A DNA stretch of 64,000 nt from Actinophytocola xanthii (GTDB taxonomy: Bacteria > Actinomycetota > Actinomycetes > Mycobacteriales > Pseudonocardiaceae). This document shows, one piece after another, positions 35,486 to 45,233 of this stretch. The stretch is taken from positions 1 through 64,000 of the forward strand of contig NZ_MSIE01000035.1 in the NCBI RefSeq assembly GCF_001921205.1, in the 5' to 3' direction. Made by a program: the position numbers and the translations under genes. Below the pieces are notes generated by a model, which did no database searches, had not been told where the DNA came from, and saw nothing but the letters and a program-made list of their open reading frames with translations. Each line of letters starts with the position of its first letter. Position 1 is the first letter of the stretch.

Positions 35486-35994
35486 CGGAGGTGGTCCTTC
35501 CCGATGGCCCGGCGCGCCTTGTACAGGCTGGACCGCACGGCGTCCACGTCGATGCCGAGCTCCTCGGCGATCTCGGCGGGGGTGTACTCGTACAGGCTCC
35601 AGGCCAGGACCTGGCGCTGCCGGGGCGGCAGCGCCGCCAGCGCCTCGACGAGGTCGGTACGCAGCGCCGTCAGGTCGGCCTCGCCGCCCCGCCAGAGTGG
35701 GGTCGGCTCCGGCGGGTTCGCCGTCGGCGTCTCCACGGCGAACATCCGGCGGGCCAACCCACGGGACGCGACCCGGAAGGCCCAGGCACGGGGGTGCTCG
35801 ATGGCGCTCCACCGCCGGTAGGCCGTGCACATCGTCTCCTGGGCGACGTCGGCGGCGTCGACCGACGAGCCGCCCTGCAGGATCAGGAACCCCACCAGGT
35901 GTTTCACGTTCAGCCGGTAGAAGGCCGAGAACTCCTCGTCGGTGCCGGTCGGCGCGACCGGGCGGGCCGTGTCAGCGGGCTCGTGGGGGTTCAT
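35482..35994 (-). CDS. ECF-type RNA polymerase sigma factor
   Basis: 170 residues from ATG 35994. Region 2 is FYRLNVKHLVGFLILQG through DAADVAQETMCTAYRRW (~25-65), including the DVAQET motif. Region 4 is LAALPPRQRQVLAWSLYEYT followed by PAEIAEELGIDVDAVRSSLY (~118-155). No extra C-terminal domain is present. It overlaps a 37-codon leader frame upstream and the unknown partner gene downstream. Confidence 0.87.
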   Translation of the reverse strand: MNPHEPADTARPVAPTGTDEEFSAFYRLNVKHLVGFLILQGGSSVDAADVAQETMCTAYRRWSAIEHPRAWAFRVASRGLARRMFAVETPTANPPEPTPLWRGGEADLTALRTDLVEALAALPPRQRQVLAWSLYEYTPAEIAEELGIDVDAVRSSLYKARRAIGKDHLR

Positions 35995-36085
35995 CGCGGC
36001 CGATCCGGAGCTGGACGGTGAGCGTGCCGGCCCGCAGGAGCCGTTCGACGACCAGGAGGATGGCCGCCGCGAGGATGGGATCCAT
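35972..36085 (-). CDS. 37-residue leader ORF overlapping the sigma-factor start
   Basis: ATG 36085 follows GAGG with a 6-nt gap and opens MDPILAAAILLVVERLLRAG, a short hydrophobic helix, then TLTVQLRIGRDEPPRAR and a stop at 35974-35972. The frame crosses the sigma-factor start (35994) and ends 22 bases inside it. It could be a tiny membrane peptide or a translational coupler that opens the sigma-factor start, which has no good ribosome-binding site of its own. Function and expression are unproven. Confidence 0.4.
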   Translation of the reverse strand: MDPILAAAILLVVERLLRAGTLTVQLRIGRDEPPRAR

Positions 36086-36139
36086 GTTCGCCTCACTCTC
36101 TGTCGGTAGTGGGAGGCGCGACGGGCCGTGATCGTGAAC

Positions 36140-36727
36140 TCAGAAGGCCGGATTGCCCCATTCGCCGGTGAAGGCCAGCTCCGCGAGCGGCCTGCGCCGG
36201 CGCGGGGCCAGCTCGCGGTCGCGGCGGGCGTCGTCGAGCTGGTCGGGGGAGCCGAGGGTGCCCAGGGCTATCACGACCAGGGGTTGGATGTCCTCGGGCA
36301 GGGCGAAGCTGAGCTTGGCGCCCTCGCGGTCGAAACCACCCATCTGGTGGGCGGCGACACCCTCCGCGACGGCCTGGAGCACCAGGTTCTGCACGGCCAG
36401 GCCGACGCCGTACTCGGCCATCGGCACCTGGCCCTTCTCGTTCCTGGTCGCCACGCAGGCCAGGACCAGCACCGCCGAGGGCCAGGCCCACTCCCGGTTG
36501 CGCTGGGAGAGCAGGGCGAGGATCCGCTCGTAGGTCTCATCGCCCCGCCGGCCGACCATGAACCGCGCCGGCTGGGTGTTGCCGTTGGACGGTGCCCAGC
36601 GCGCCGCCTCCAGCATCGCTCGCAGGGCCACCTCGCTGACCTGGCCGTTCGGGTCGAGTGCCCGAGGGCTCCAGCGGGTCCTGATCAGCTCGTGCACGGG
36701 CACGCTGGTCTCGGCGTCCTTGTCCAT
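36140..36727 (-). CDS. nitroreductase family protein
   Basis: 195 residues from ATG 36727, sharing one base with the upstream glycosyltransferase stop. LIRTRWSPRALDPNGQVSE and ARWAPSNGNTQPARFMVGRR are FMN-binding segments; AVQNLVLQAVAEGVAAHQMG is the usual helix, and PEDIQPLVVIALGTLGSP closes the FMN site. These enzymes reduce nitro groups or quinones with NAD(P)H. The natural substrate is unknown. Confidence 0.92.
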   Translation of the reverse strand: MDKDAETSVPVHELIRTRWSPRALDPNGQVSEVALRAMLEAARWAPSNGNTQPARFMVGRRGDETYERILALLSQRNREWAWPSAVLVLACVATRNEKGQVPMAEYGVGLAVQNLVLQAVAEGVAAHQMGGFDREGAKLSFALPEDIQPLVVIALGTLGSPDQLDDARRDRELAPRRRRPLAELAFTGEWGNPAF

Positions 36728-38184
36728 CAGATCGCGTATGCCCAGGACGTGAGCGAGTAGGCGCCGAACCAGGAGCTGGCCAACGCCAGCCCGCACAGCG
36801 TGAGCACGATCGTGGCAGGCCGCCGCCTGGCCAGGCCGAGGGCGACCGGGATGAGCAGGGCCAGGGCCGGGAGCATCAGCCGGGCCTTGGAGTTCATCAG
36901 GCCGTTGGACCCGAGGTCCATCGCCAGCACCCCGGCCGAGTACACCACCAGCGGCCACTCCACCCGGCGCACCACGCAGACGACCAGCAGGACGACCGCC
37001 AGCACGATCAACCCGACCGTGGTCACCTCGAGCACCGACCTGGCGTCGGCCAGTGCCTCCAGGCTGAACCGCACGGTGGCCGCGCCGCCGTCGAAGCCGG
37101 TGCCCCAGCCGCGCTCCTGGAGCTGGAACCAGCCGTCCCAGGTGCCGGTTTGCACGCCGACCCAGGCCAGGTACCCGATCAGCCCGACCGGCGCGAGCAG
37201 CCCGCCGACCCACGGCCGCCACCCGTCCTGGCGCTTCCCGATCGCCACGATGACCGCGAGCGCGACCGCGAGGACCAGCGCCGCGCCGGTCGACCGGACC
37301 AGGCCGGCCAGCGCGCAGGCCACCCCGGCCAGCAGCCACCGCCGCTCGAGCACGCCGACCAGTGACCAGGCGGCCAGCGCGCAGAACATCGCCTCCGAGT
37401 ACGCCATCGAGAGCACGACCGACATGGGCGCGGCGGCGAACAGCGCGACGAGGATCAACCCGGCCCGCTCGGAGCCGCCGCGGACGTGCCGGCCCAGCCT
37501 GGCCAGCGCGTAGGAGCAGGCGATGCCGGCCGCGATCGTCACCGTCAACGCGGCGGAGACCAGCCCGATCCCGCCGTCGCCGTCGATCCCGGCGAGCCAG
37601 CGGATGGCGGTGGGGTAGCCGGGGAAGAAGGCGAGCGGCGTGGCGGTGGTGCGGTTGCCGAACGCGTCGACCAGGCTCGCCGGCACCCCGGTGTAGCCAC
37701 CCTCGGCGATGGCCAGGAACCACTGTCCGTCCCAGGACCGCAGGGCCTCGGTCACCGACCGGTCGTTCTCCGCGGCCATCCAGCCCAGCACCAGCAGGCC
37801 GAGCTCGCGCACCGCCAGGAAGATCATTGCCGGGGCGAGCAGCATGCCGACCCGGCGCACGGTCCACCGCCGTCCCGGGCTGGGCGCCGACGGTGGCTCG
37901 AGGGTCCGCTTCGCGGTCGGTTCCGACGGCGGCCCAGGGGCCTGCTTGCCGGTCAGTGCCGACGGCGGCTCGGGGGCCTGCCTGGGGGTCGGTTCCGGCG
38001 TCGGGGCAGTGGTCGGCTCTGGTCGCTCGACCCGCTCGCTCGTCGGCTCCGGCGCCGACGAAGGGCCGTCGGCGGCATCGTCGGCGGTGCTGGCGCCGGT
38101 GCTGGCGGCCCCCGGCCGTCCGGACTCCTCCTCGTCGGAGTCGGCTCGCGTCACTTCCGTCGCAGACACCCCGATCCTTCCCAT
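36727..38184 (-). CDS. PIG-V-type mannosyltransferase-like membrane protein
   Basis: 485 residues from ATG 38184; an earlier in-frame start is possible. The first ~130 residues are disordered and rich in Pro, Glu, Ala and Ser, with repeated EPPSA/PGPPSEP units. About ten membrane helices follow. The segment SWDGQWFLAIAEGGY contains the Asp-Gly pair of PIG-V/GT-C enzymes, and AFFPGYPTAIRW and SVVLSMAYSEAMFCALAAWS are family hallmarks. Such proteins transfer mannose from a lipid donor at the outer face of the membrane. The acceptor is not known. Confidence 0.82.
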   Translation of the reverse strand: MGRIGVSATEVTRADSDEEESGRPGAASTGASTADDAADGPSSAPEPTSERVERPEPTTAPTPEPTPRQAPEPPSALTGKQAPGPPSEPTAKRTLEPPSAPSPGRRWTVRRVGMLLAPAMIFLAVRELGLLVLGWMAAENDRSVTEALRSWDGQWFLAIAEGGYTGVPASLVDAFGNRTTATPLAFFPGYPTAIRWLAGIDGDGGIGLVSAALTVTIAAGIACSYALARLGRHVRGGSERAGLILVALFAAAPMSVVLSMAYSEAMFCALAAWSLVGVLERRWLLAGVACALAGLVRSTGAALVLAVALAVIVAIGKRQDGWRPWVGGLLAPVGLIGYLAWVGVQTGTWDGWFQLQERGWGTGFDGGAATVRFSLEALADARSVLEVTTVGLIVLAVVLLVVCVVRRVEWPLVVYSAGVLAMDLGSNGLMNSKARLMLPALALLIPVALGLARRRPATIVLTLCGLALASSWFGAYSLTSWAYAI

Positions 38185-38309
38185 GCCATCTGCCGGCCGG
38201 TACAGCCTAGGGGGCGTCCTCGCACGTGGCGGCGAGCACACAGGCGCTGGGGAGGACGGCACCCCTCGGTTAGGCTCCTGAACGGGTCGCTTCGAGGAGG
38301 TTTCGGACA

Positions 38310-39575
38310 GTGGCGCTCGTGGTCCAGAAGTATGGCGGGTCCTCTCTGGAGAACGCGGACCGCATCAAGCGGGTCGCCGAGCGCATCGTCGCCACCCGCA
38401 AGGCCGGCAACGACGTCGTCGTGGTGTGCTCGGCCATGGGGGACACCACCGACGAGCTGCTCGACCTCGCCCAGCGGGTGAACCCGGTGCCCCCATCGCG
38501 CGAGATGGACATGCTGCTCACCGCCGGGGAGCGCATCTCGAACTCGCTGGTCGCGATGGCGATCGGGGCGCTGGGGGCCGAGGCCCGATCGTTCACCGGC
38601 TCCCAGGCCGGCGTCATCACCGACTCCGCCCACGGCAAGGCGCGGATCATCGACGTCACGCCGAGCCGGGTGCAGCAGGCGCTCGACGGCGGCTACATCT
38701 GCCTGGTCGCCGGCTTCCAGGGCGTCAGCCAGGACACCAAGGACATCACCACGCTCGGCAGGGGCGGCTCGGACACCACCGCCGTCGCGTTGGCCGCCGC
38801 GTTGAACGCGGACGTGTGCGAGATCTACACGGACGTGGACGGCGTCTACACCGCCGACCCACGCATCGTGACCAACGCGCGGCGGTTGGACCGGGTCTCC
38901 TACGAGGAGATGCTCGAGATGGCGGCCTCCGGCGCGAAGGTGCTGATGCTGCGCTGTGTCGAGTACGCCCGCCGCTACGGCGTGACGATCCACGTCCGCT
39001 CGTCGTACACCAACAAGCCGGGGACGATCGTGACCGGCTCAGTGGAGGACATTTCCGTGGAACAGGCGATGATCACCGGCGTCGCACACGACCGGTCCGA
39101 GGCGAAGGTGACCGTGACCGGCGTGCCGGACCAGGCCGGCGTCGCCGCCCGGATCTTCCGGGTGGTCGCCGACACCGAGATCGACATCGACATGGTGTTG
39201 CAGAACGTCTCGAGCACCGTGTCCGGTCGCACCGACATCACGTTCACGCTGTCCAAGGACAACGGCCCGGCCGCGGTCGCCGCGCTGGAGAAGATCAAGG
39301 ACGAGCTGGGCTTCAGCGCGGTGCTCTACGACGACCACGTGGGCAAGGTGTCGCTGGTCGGCGCGGGGATGCGCTCCCACCCGGGCGTCACGGCGACCTT
39401 CTGTGAGGCGCTGGCCAAGGCCGGGGTGAACATCGAGATCATCTCGACCTCGGAGATCCGGATCTCGGTCCTGATCCGCGACACCGACCTCGACGAGGCG
39501 GTGCGGGCGATCCACGAGGCGTTCGAGCTCGGCGGCGACGAGGTCGCCACGGTGTACGCGGGGAGCGGTCGCTGA
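38310..39575 (+). CDS. lysC: aspartate kinase
   Basis: 421 residues from GTG 38310, preceded by [27 protein letters not shown] is the universal start, with [27 protein letters not shown] and [16 protein letters not shown] in the kinase domain. Two ACT domains (from ~265) bind lysine and threonine for feedback control, with [20 protein letters not shown] in the second. In related actinobacteria an internal start gives a separate beta subunit; GTG codons near residue 248 could do so here. It shares one base with the asd gene. Confidence 0.97.
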   Translation: MALVVQKYGGSSLENADRIKRVAERIVATRKAGNDVVVVCSAMGDTTDELLDLAQRVNPVPPSREMDMLLTAGERISNSLVAMAIGALGAEARSFTGSQAGVITDSAHGKARIIDVTPSRVQQALDGGYICLVAGFQGVSQDTKDITTLGRGGSDTTAVALAAALNADVCEIYTDVDGVYTADPRIVTNARRLDRVSYEEMLEMAASGAKVLMLRCVEYARRYGVTIHVRSSYTNKPGTIVTGSVEDISVEQAMITGVAHDRSEAKVTVTGVPDQAGVAARIFRVVADTEIDIDMVLQNVSSTVSGRTDITFTLSKDNGPAAVAALEKIKDELGFSAVLYDDHVGKVSLVGAGMRSHPGVTATFCEALAKAGVNIEIISTSEIRISVLIRDTDLDEAVRAIHEAFELGGDEVATVYAGSGR

Positions 39576-40636
39576 TGGCCCCCACCCTCGCCCTGGTCGG
39601 CGCCACCGGTGCCGTCGGGTCCGTGATGATCGAGCTGATGAACGAGCGCCCGAGCTGGCCGTGGGGCGAGGTGCGGTTGATCGCCTCGGCGCGCTCGGCC
39701 GGCCGCAAGCTCACCGTCCGGGGCGAGGAGCTGACCGTGCTCGCCCTGGCCCCGGAGGTCTTCGACGGCGTGGACATCGCGATGTTCGACGTGCCGGACG
39801 AGATCTCCGCGGAGTGGGCCCCGATCGCCGCCGAGCGCGGCGCGGTCGTCGTCGACAACTCCGGAGCGTTCCGGATGGACGACGAGGTGCCGCTGGTCGT
39901 GCCGGAGTGCAACCTCGACAAGGTCGCCGAGCGGCCGCGGGGAATCATCGCGAACCCGAACTGCACGACGTTGTCGATGATGGCCTCGCTCGGTGCCCTG
40001 CACCGCGAGTTCGGCCTGCGTGAGCTCGTCGTGGCCTCCTACCAGGCGGTCTCCGGAGCCGGGGCGGCCGGCATCGACCGCCTCTACGCCGAGCTGGCCG
40101 CTGTCGTCGGCAAGGGGGTCGGGGTGCGCGCGGGCGACGTGCGCGAGGCCGTCGAGGCCGCCGGTCTGTCCTTTTCAGACTCTCCGTTCCCGGCGCCGCT
40201 GGCGCTGAACGTCGTGCCGGCGGCGGGCTCCTACAAGGGTGACGGCTGGTTCTCCGAGGAGCTCAAGGTCCGCAACGAGTCCCGCAAGATCCTCGGCATC
40301 CCGGACCTGAAGGTGTCCGCGACCTGCGTCCGCGTCCCGGTGGTGACCACGCACTCGCTCGCCGTCCACGCCACGTTCGCCCGCGAGGTGACCGTCGACC
40401 AGGCCCGTGCGGTGTTCTCGGCCCAGCCGTCGGTGGTCGTCGTCGACGACCCGGCGAAGGGGGTCTTCCCCACGCCGGCCGACGTGGTCGGCGCCGACCC
40501 GACCTACGTGGGCCGGATCCGGCAGGCGCTGGACTTCCCGAACACGCTCGACTTCTTCGTGTGTGGCGACAACCTGCGCAAGGGGGCGGCGCTGAACACC
40601 TACGAGATCGCGGAGGCACTGGCCGCCGAGAGCTGA
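39575..40636 (+). CDS. asd: aspartate-semialdehyde dehydrogenase
   Basis: 353 residues. The N-terminal NADP loop is [20 protein letters not shown], the active-site Cys is in [15 protein letters not shown] (~131), and the catalytic His lies in [13 protein letters not shown] (~255). The product of LysC, aspartyl phosphate, is reduced here to the branch point of lysine, methionine, threonine and cell-wall diaminopimelate synthesis. The ATG overlaps the lysC stop, the usual actinobacterial arrangement. Confidence 0.97.
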   Translation: MAPTLALVGATGAVGSVMIELMNERPSWPWGEVRLIASARSAGRKLTVRGEELTVLALAPEVFDGVDIAMFDVPDEISAEWAPIAAERGAVVVDNSGAFRMDDEVPLVVPECNLDKVAERPRGIIANPNCTTLSMMASLGALHREFGLRELVVASYQAVSGAGAAGIDRLYAELAAVVGKGVGVRAGDVREAVEAAGLSFSDSPFPAPLALNVVPAAGSYKGDGWFSEELKVRNESRKILGIPDLKVSATCVRVPVVTTHSLAVHATFAREVTVDQARAVFSAQPSVVVVDDPAKGVFPTPADVVGADPTYVGRIRQALDFPNTLDFFVCGDNLRKGAALNTYEIAEALAAES

Positions 40637-40734
40637 CGCCGAACGTTTGTCGGTTGTTCGCGTCCTTCCGGTGACTTTGTGGTTGCTCCTGGTTACGTTC
40701 GGTTTGTCACGCACGTTGCCCGGGAGGCTCTGCC

Positions 40735-41511
40735 ATGGGTCGGAGAAGAATCTCGTTCGCCGTACGCGCCGTGGTCGTCGCGCTGGGGTTGGTGGTCCTG
40801 CTGCCGGGCGTCGCCTGGGCAGCGCCCCCCACCGCGCTGCCGGCCAGTTTCGCCCAGGCCGACGGGAGGTGGCAGCCGGCCTTCGACTACGACGGTGACG
40901 GGTGCTACCCGACGCCGGCCATCGGGCCGGACGGCACGCTGAACGGCGGGTTGAACAACTCGGGCGCGCTCAACGGGAACTGCCACGACCAGTCCGACCT
41001 GGACAACACGAACTCCTACTCCCGGTCCAAGTGCGACCGGGGCTGGTGCGCCTACCTCTACGACCTGTACTTCGAGAAGGACCAGGCGGTGCCCGGCATC
41101 GACTGCTGCGGCCACCGGCACGACATCGAGCACGTGGTGATCTGGGTGAACCAGGCCACGAACTCCGCGGAGTTCGTCTCGGTGTCCGCCCACGGGAACT
41201 ACGGGACCCACCCGCGGTCGGCGGTGGCCTGGGAGGGCACGCACGCGAAGATCGTCTACCACAAGGACGGCGCCAGCACCCACTGCTTCCGCCTGGCGGG
41301 CGCGACCGAGCAGCCGGAGAACCACTACCGCGCCTGGCAGTACCCCGACCTGGTGAGCTGGGACCACTTTCCGCCGGGCATCCGAGACCGGCTGGTCCAG
41401 GCGAACTTCGGCAGCGCCAGCCTGGCGATCAAGGACGGGGCGTTCGAGCAGAACCTGGCCAGGGCGAAGCCGGCCGGGATCCCGTTCGACCCGTACGCGC
41501 GAGGGTTGTGA
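40735..41511 (+). CDS. secreted NPP1 (necrosis-inducing protein-like) protein
   Basis: 258 residues with a Sec signal peptide (AVRAVVVALGLVVLLPGVAWA, cleavage near residue 30). The NPP1 domain is visible as FDYDGDGCYPTPAIGPDG, RGWCAYLYDLYFEKDQ and GHRHDIEHVVIWV. The last is the conserved heptad, GHRHDWE in classical members, with Ile in place of Trp. Plant-toxic NLPs use the heptad to bind a divalent cation and sphingolipids; bacterial members often have other or unknown roles. GGGAGG precedes the start. The Cys count (about seven) points to disulfides outside the cell. Confidence 0.92.
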   Translation: MGRRRISFAVRAVVVALGLVVLLPGVAWAAPPTALPASFAQADGRWQPAFDYDGDGCYPTPAIGPDGTLNGGLNNSGALNGNCHDQSDLDNTNSYSRSKCDRGWCAYLYDLYFEKDQAVPGIDCCGHRHDIEHVVIWVNQATNSAEFVSVSAHGNYGTHPRSAVAWEGTHAKIVYHKDGASTHCFRLAGATEQPENHYRAWQYPDLVSWDHFPPGIRDRLVQANFGSASLAIKDGAFEQNLARAKPAGIPFDPYARGL

Positions 41512-41515
41512 ACAC

Positions 41516-41537
41516 TGTGGATCATCCCTGTGGACAA
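41516..41537 (-). promoter_or_regulatory. two adjacent DnaA-box-like nonamers
   Basis: On the minus strand TTGTCCACA (41537-41529) equals the high-GC actinobacterial DnaA box. TGATCCACA (41524-41516) is one or two changes away from it, and 4 bases separate the two. They lie in the short gap between the convergent NPP1 and MFS genes, where they could titrate DnaA or be chance matches. Confidence 0.35.
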
Positions 41538-41548
41538 CCTCCGCCCGC

Positions 41549-42739
41549 TCACGCGGGCACGGTCACCACGGGTTCGGCGCGGCGTTGCCGTGCGATGAGG
41601 ACGGCGGCGAGGCCGGCCACGAGCACCCCGCCCGCGCCGGCCACGGCGAAGCCCCACGCCGGGCTCGAGTGGTCGACGACGAAGCCCACCAGCGGCGCCC
41701 CGGCCGCGGAACCCAGCGTGAACGCCGAGGACTGCAGCCCGCTCGCCTCGCCCCGGGCGGTAGCCGGCGCCAGGCGGGCGACCCCCTCACCGGTGGCCGC
41801 GATCGTCGGCGCGCACAGCGCCGACGCGGGCAGCAGCACCAGCGTGAGCATCCACCAGGAACCCCCGACCAGGCCGATCGGGATCGTCAGCAGACCCAGC
41901 CAGGCCATCAACGTCACCTGGCCGGGCGAGCGGGACAGCGCCCCGTAGACCAGCCCGCCCACCGCCGAGACCGCCGCCCACACGGTGACCACGATGCTGG
42001 TGTAGGTGAGTTCCCCGTTCTCCCGCAGCTGTGCCACGATCGCCACCTCGGTGCCGGCCAGGATGAACACCGCACCCGCCCCGATCACCAGGACCGCGAT
42101 CATCCGCGGGGTGAGCCAGACCCGCCGGGGCACGCGCTCACCGGTGTCGGCCGCCTTCTCCTGCTCGCTGCGCACGGCGGGGTTCACCAAGAACAGGGCG
42201 GCGCCGACCGCGGCGATCCCGATGGCCATGCTCAACATCGCCGTCGCCGAGGAGAACTGGGTGACCAGCACGACCGCCATCGCGGGGCCGACCATGAACG
42301 ACATCTCGGCGGAGATCGAGTCCATCGAGTAGGCGGTGCGCCGCAGGTCGGGCGGCACGAGCGCGGCGACGGCCTGGCGGGCGATCGACATCACGGGCAG
42401 GACCAGGAGTCCGCCGACGAACCCCGCCACGAGCAGCCCCGGGTAGGGAAGGTAGCGGCCGAGCACCCAGAACGCGGCCTCGCAGGCGGTCGTCACTAGC
42501 ACCATCGGCCGCAACCCGTAGCGGTCGACGACGCGGCCCATGACCGGGGCGCCCACCGCGATGCCGATCGTCACGACGGCGCCCGCGGCCCCGGCCGCCC
42601 CGTACCCGTGGCCGAGCCCGACCGCGACGTGCAGGGTCAACACCATGCCGGCCGCGGACAGAGGGATGCGGGCGAAGAACACCAACACCATCAGGGTGCG
42701 AACACCGGGCAGCGCCAGCGTTCTCCGGTACAGCCGCAT
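41549..42739 (-). CDS. MFS transporter
   Basis: 396 residues with about 12 membrane helices. The MFS motif A region is GAPVMGRVVDRYGLRPMVLV between helices 2 and 3, and GLVYGALSRSPGQVTLMAWL is its counterpart in the second half. The general pattern resembles actinobacterial drug or sugar exporters, but no substrate can be named. It is divergent from the Fur-like gene, with only 8 bp between possible starts. Confidence 0.92.
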   Translation of the reverse strand: MRLYRRTLALPGVRTLMVLVFFARIPLSAAGMVLTLHVAVGLGHGYGAAGAAGAVVTIGIAVGAPVMGRVVDRYGLRPMVLVTTACEAAFWVLGRYLPYPGLLVAGFVGGLLVLPVMSIARQAVAALVPPDLRRTAYSMDSISAEMSFMVGPAMAVVLVTQFSSATAMLSMAIGIAAVGAALFLVNPAVRSEQEKAADTGERVPRRVWLTPRMIAVLVIGAGAVFILAGTEVAIVAQLRENGELTYTSIVVTVWAAVSAVGGLVYGALSRSPGQVTLMAWLGLLTIPIGLVGGSWWMLTLVLLPASALCAPTIAATGEGVARLAPATARGEASGLQSSAFTLGSAAGAPLVGFVVDHSSPAWGFAVAGAGGVLVAGLAAVLIARQRRAEPVVTVPA

Positions 42740-42747
42740 GGTTGGAT

Positions 42748-43062
42748 GTGACCTCTCGTCGGGCGTGCGGTGGCCTCAATGTAGGACCGGACCCCGACAG
42801 TTCTCGCGAGATTTCCTGGCCCGCTGCAGAAGGTGGTGCGCGACAGATCAGCACGAACGACCAGCCCGACCGCTCGAGCTCGACCGTGCGTGCCCAGCAG
42901 GCGCCCGCCACCCACCGCCTGGTCTGCCGAGCCTGCGGCCGCACCGAGCCCGTCCACTGCGTCGTCGGCGCCCACCCCACCTCACCCGCCGGCTTCCTCC
43001 TCGAGGCCGCGGAGGTGGTCTTCCGCGGCTACTGCGCGCCCTGCCGTTCGACCGGAGGGTGA
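42748..43062 (+). CDS. stand-alone Fur C-terminal (zinc-binding) domain
   Basis: About 104 residues from GTG 42748 (TTG 42742 is also open). The last ~55 residues, THRLVCRACGRTEPVHCVVG and EAAEVVFRGYCAPC, follow the Fur-family dimerisation domain, including both CxxC pairs that hold the structural zinc. The winged-helix DNA-binding half of Fur is missing; the front is polar and unassigned. It may be a remnant of a fur gene or a small zinc protein that pairs with a full Fur. The start is uncertain, with no clear ribosome-binding site. Confidence 0.6.
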   Translation: MTSRRACGGLNVGPDPDSSREISWPAAEGGARQISTNDQPDRSSSTVRAQQAPATHRLVCRACGRTEPVHCVVGAHPTSPAGFLLEAAEVVFRGYCAPCRSTGG

Positions 43063-43075
43063 GGGCCGGCGCGGC

Positions 43076-44173
<1,098 letters not shown>

Positions 44174-44200
44174 GCGGCCTCCCAGACCTTCGGGTGCAGG

Positions 44201-44593
44201 CTACCTGCCGCGGGGCAGGCAGGCGCCCGGTTCGGCAGTGCACCAGGGCGTCGTGCCGGGGAGCCGGTGCCGGTTGGCCGCGACCCAGCGGTACACCCGG
44301 TCCTGCAGCCACCGAACCCCGGGCAGCCAGTAGAGCCGCAGCGGCAACCGGGTGCCGAGCGCGGCGGACAGCGCGGCGTTGATCGCCTCCGCCCCCCAGT
44401 AGCGCCCACCGTCCTCGCCCGTCCAGAACACGGCCTCGGCCAGTGCGGCGCGGCTCACACCGGCCTCCTCGGCGACCCCGGCCCGCTGGTAGGGCACGGT
44501 GGCGACCCGGTCCCGCCGGTCCAACCGCACCAGCACGTTCCGAGCGCGGGTGCAGAACCCGCACTCGCCGTCGAAGATGAGCGTCCCCACCAT
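44201..44593 (-). CDS. DCC-family thiol-disulfide protein (DUF393)
   Basis: 130 residues from ATG 44593. The family motif FDGECGFCTR (~7-16) carries the Cys-x-x-Cys pair, and the region ENAVFWTGEDGGRYWGAEAI-like (FWTGEDGGRYWGAEAINAAL) is the second hallmark. LYWLPGVRWLQDRVYRWVAA precedes a terminal CTAEPGACLP with two more cysteines. DCC proteins are thioredoxin-like, with unknown redox partners. It lies head to head with the FMN reductase gene. Confidence 0.9.
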   Translation of the reverse strand: MVGTLIFDGECGFCTRARNVLVRLDRRDRVATVPYQRAGVAEEAGVSRAALAEAVFWTGEDGGRYWGAEAINAALSAALGTRLPLRLYWLPGVRWLQDRVYRWVAANRHRLPGTTPWCTAEPGACLPRGR

Positions 44594-44647
44594 GCCCCCA
44601 TGGTGGCACCAGATGCGGGATGATTCGCGGAGGGCGAAGGGAGCGGT

Positions 44648-45205
44648 GTGACTGTCAACGTGGTGGGCATCGGCGGATCCCTGCGGACGGACTCGCAGTC
44701 CGAGCGTGCCCTGCGCATCGCACTCGAGGGAGCCGCGCTCGCCGGCGCGAAGACGACGATGGTCTCCGGCGCGGACCTGGTCCTCCCGTTCTACGACCCC
44801 GCGGACGAGGAACGCCCGGGGATCGCGACCCGGCTGGTGGAGGAGCTGCGGGCCGCCGACGGCGTGGTGCTGGTCTCGCCCGGCTACCACGGCACCATCT
44901 CCGGGCTGGTGAAGAACGCCCTCGACTACATCGAGGACCTCCGCGAGGATCCGCGGCCCTACCTCGACGGCCGCGCCGTGGGCTGTGTGGCAACGGCCCG
45001 CGGCTGGCAGGCGGCCGTGACCACGCTGACCTCGCTGCGCTCCATCGTGCACGCGCTGCGGGGATGGCCGACCCCGCTCGGCGCCGCGGTGAACTCCGCC
45101 CAGGTCTCCTTCGGGCCCGACGGCGAGTGCAGCGACGAGAAGGTCGCCGCGTCGCTGCGCACCATCGGTCTGCAGGTCGTGGAGTTCGCCACATCCCGCG
45201 TATGA
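44648..45205 (+). CDS. NADPH-dependent FMN reductase
   Basis: 185 residues from GTG 44648, with GAAGGGAG upstream. VVGIGGSLRTDSQSERAL is the phosphate loop for FMN in flavodoxin-fold reductases, and LVSPGYHGTISGLVKNALDY is the conserved YHGT/S segment before the second helix. These enzymes supply reduced flavin or reduce chromate, quinones or azo compounds. It is followed after 28 bp by dps, which may reflect a shared response to oxidants. Confidence 0.92.
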   Translation: MTVNVVGIGGSLRTDSQSERALRIALEGAALAGAKTTMVSGADLVLPFYDPADEERPGIATRLVEELRAADGVVLVSPGYHGTISGLVKNALDYIEDLREDPRPYLDGRAVGCVATARGWQAAVTTLTSLRSIVHALRGWPTPLGAAVNSAQVSFGPDGECSDEKVAASLRTIGLQVVEFATSRV

Positions 45206-45233
45206 GCCGCCGGAGGAGGGGTATGCCGGAAGC

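Noticed and set aside
41516-41537. DnaA boxes as a chromosomal origin
   Set aside because: Only two boxes, no AT-rich unwinding region, and neither dnaA nor dnaN lies nearby.
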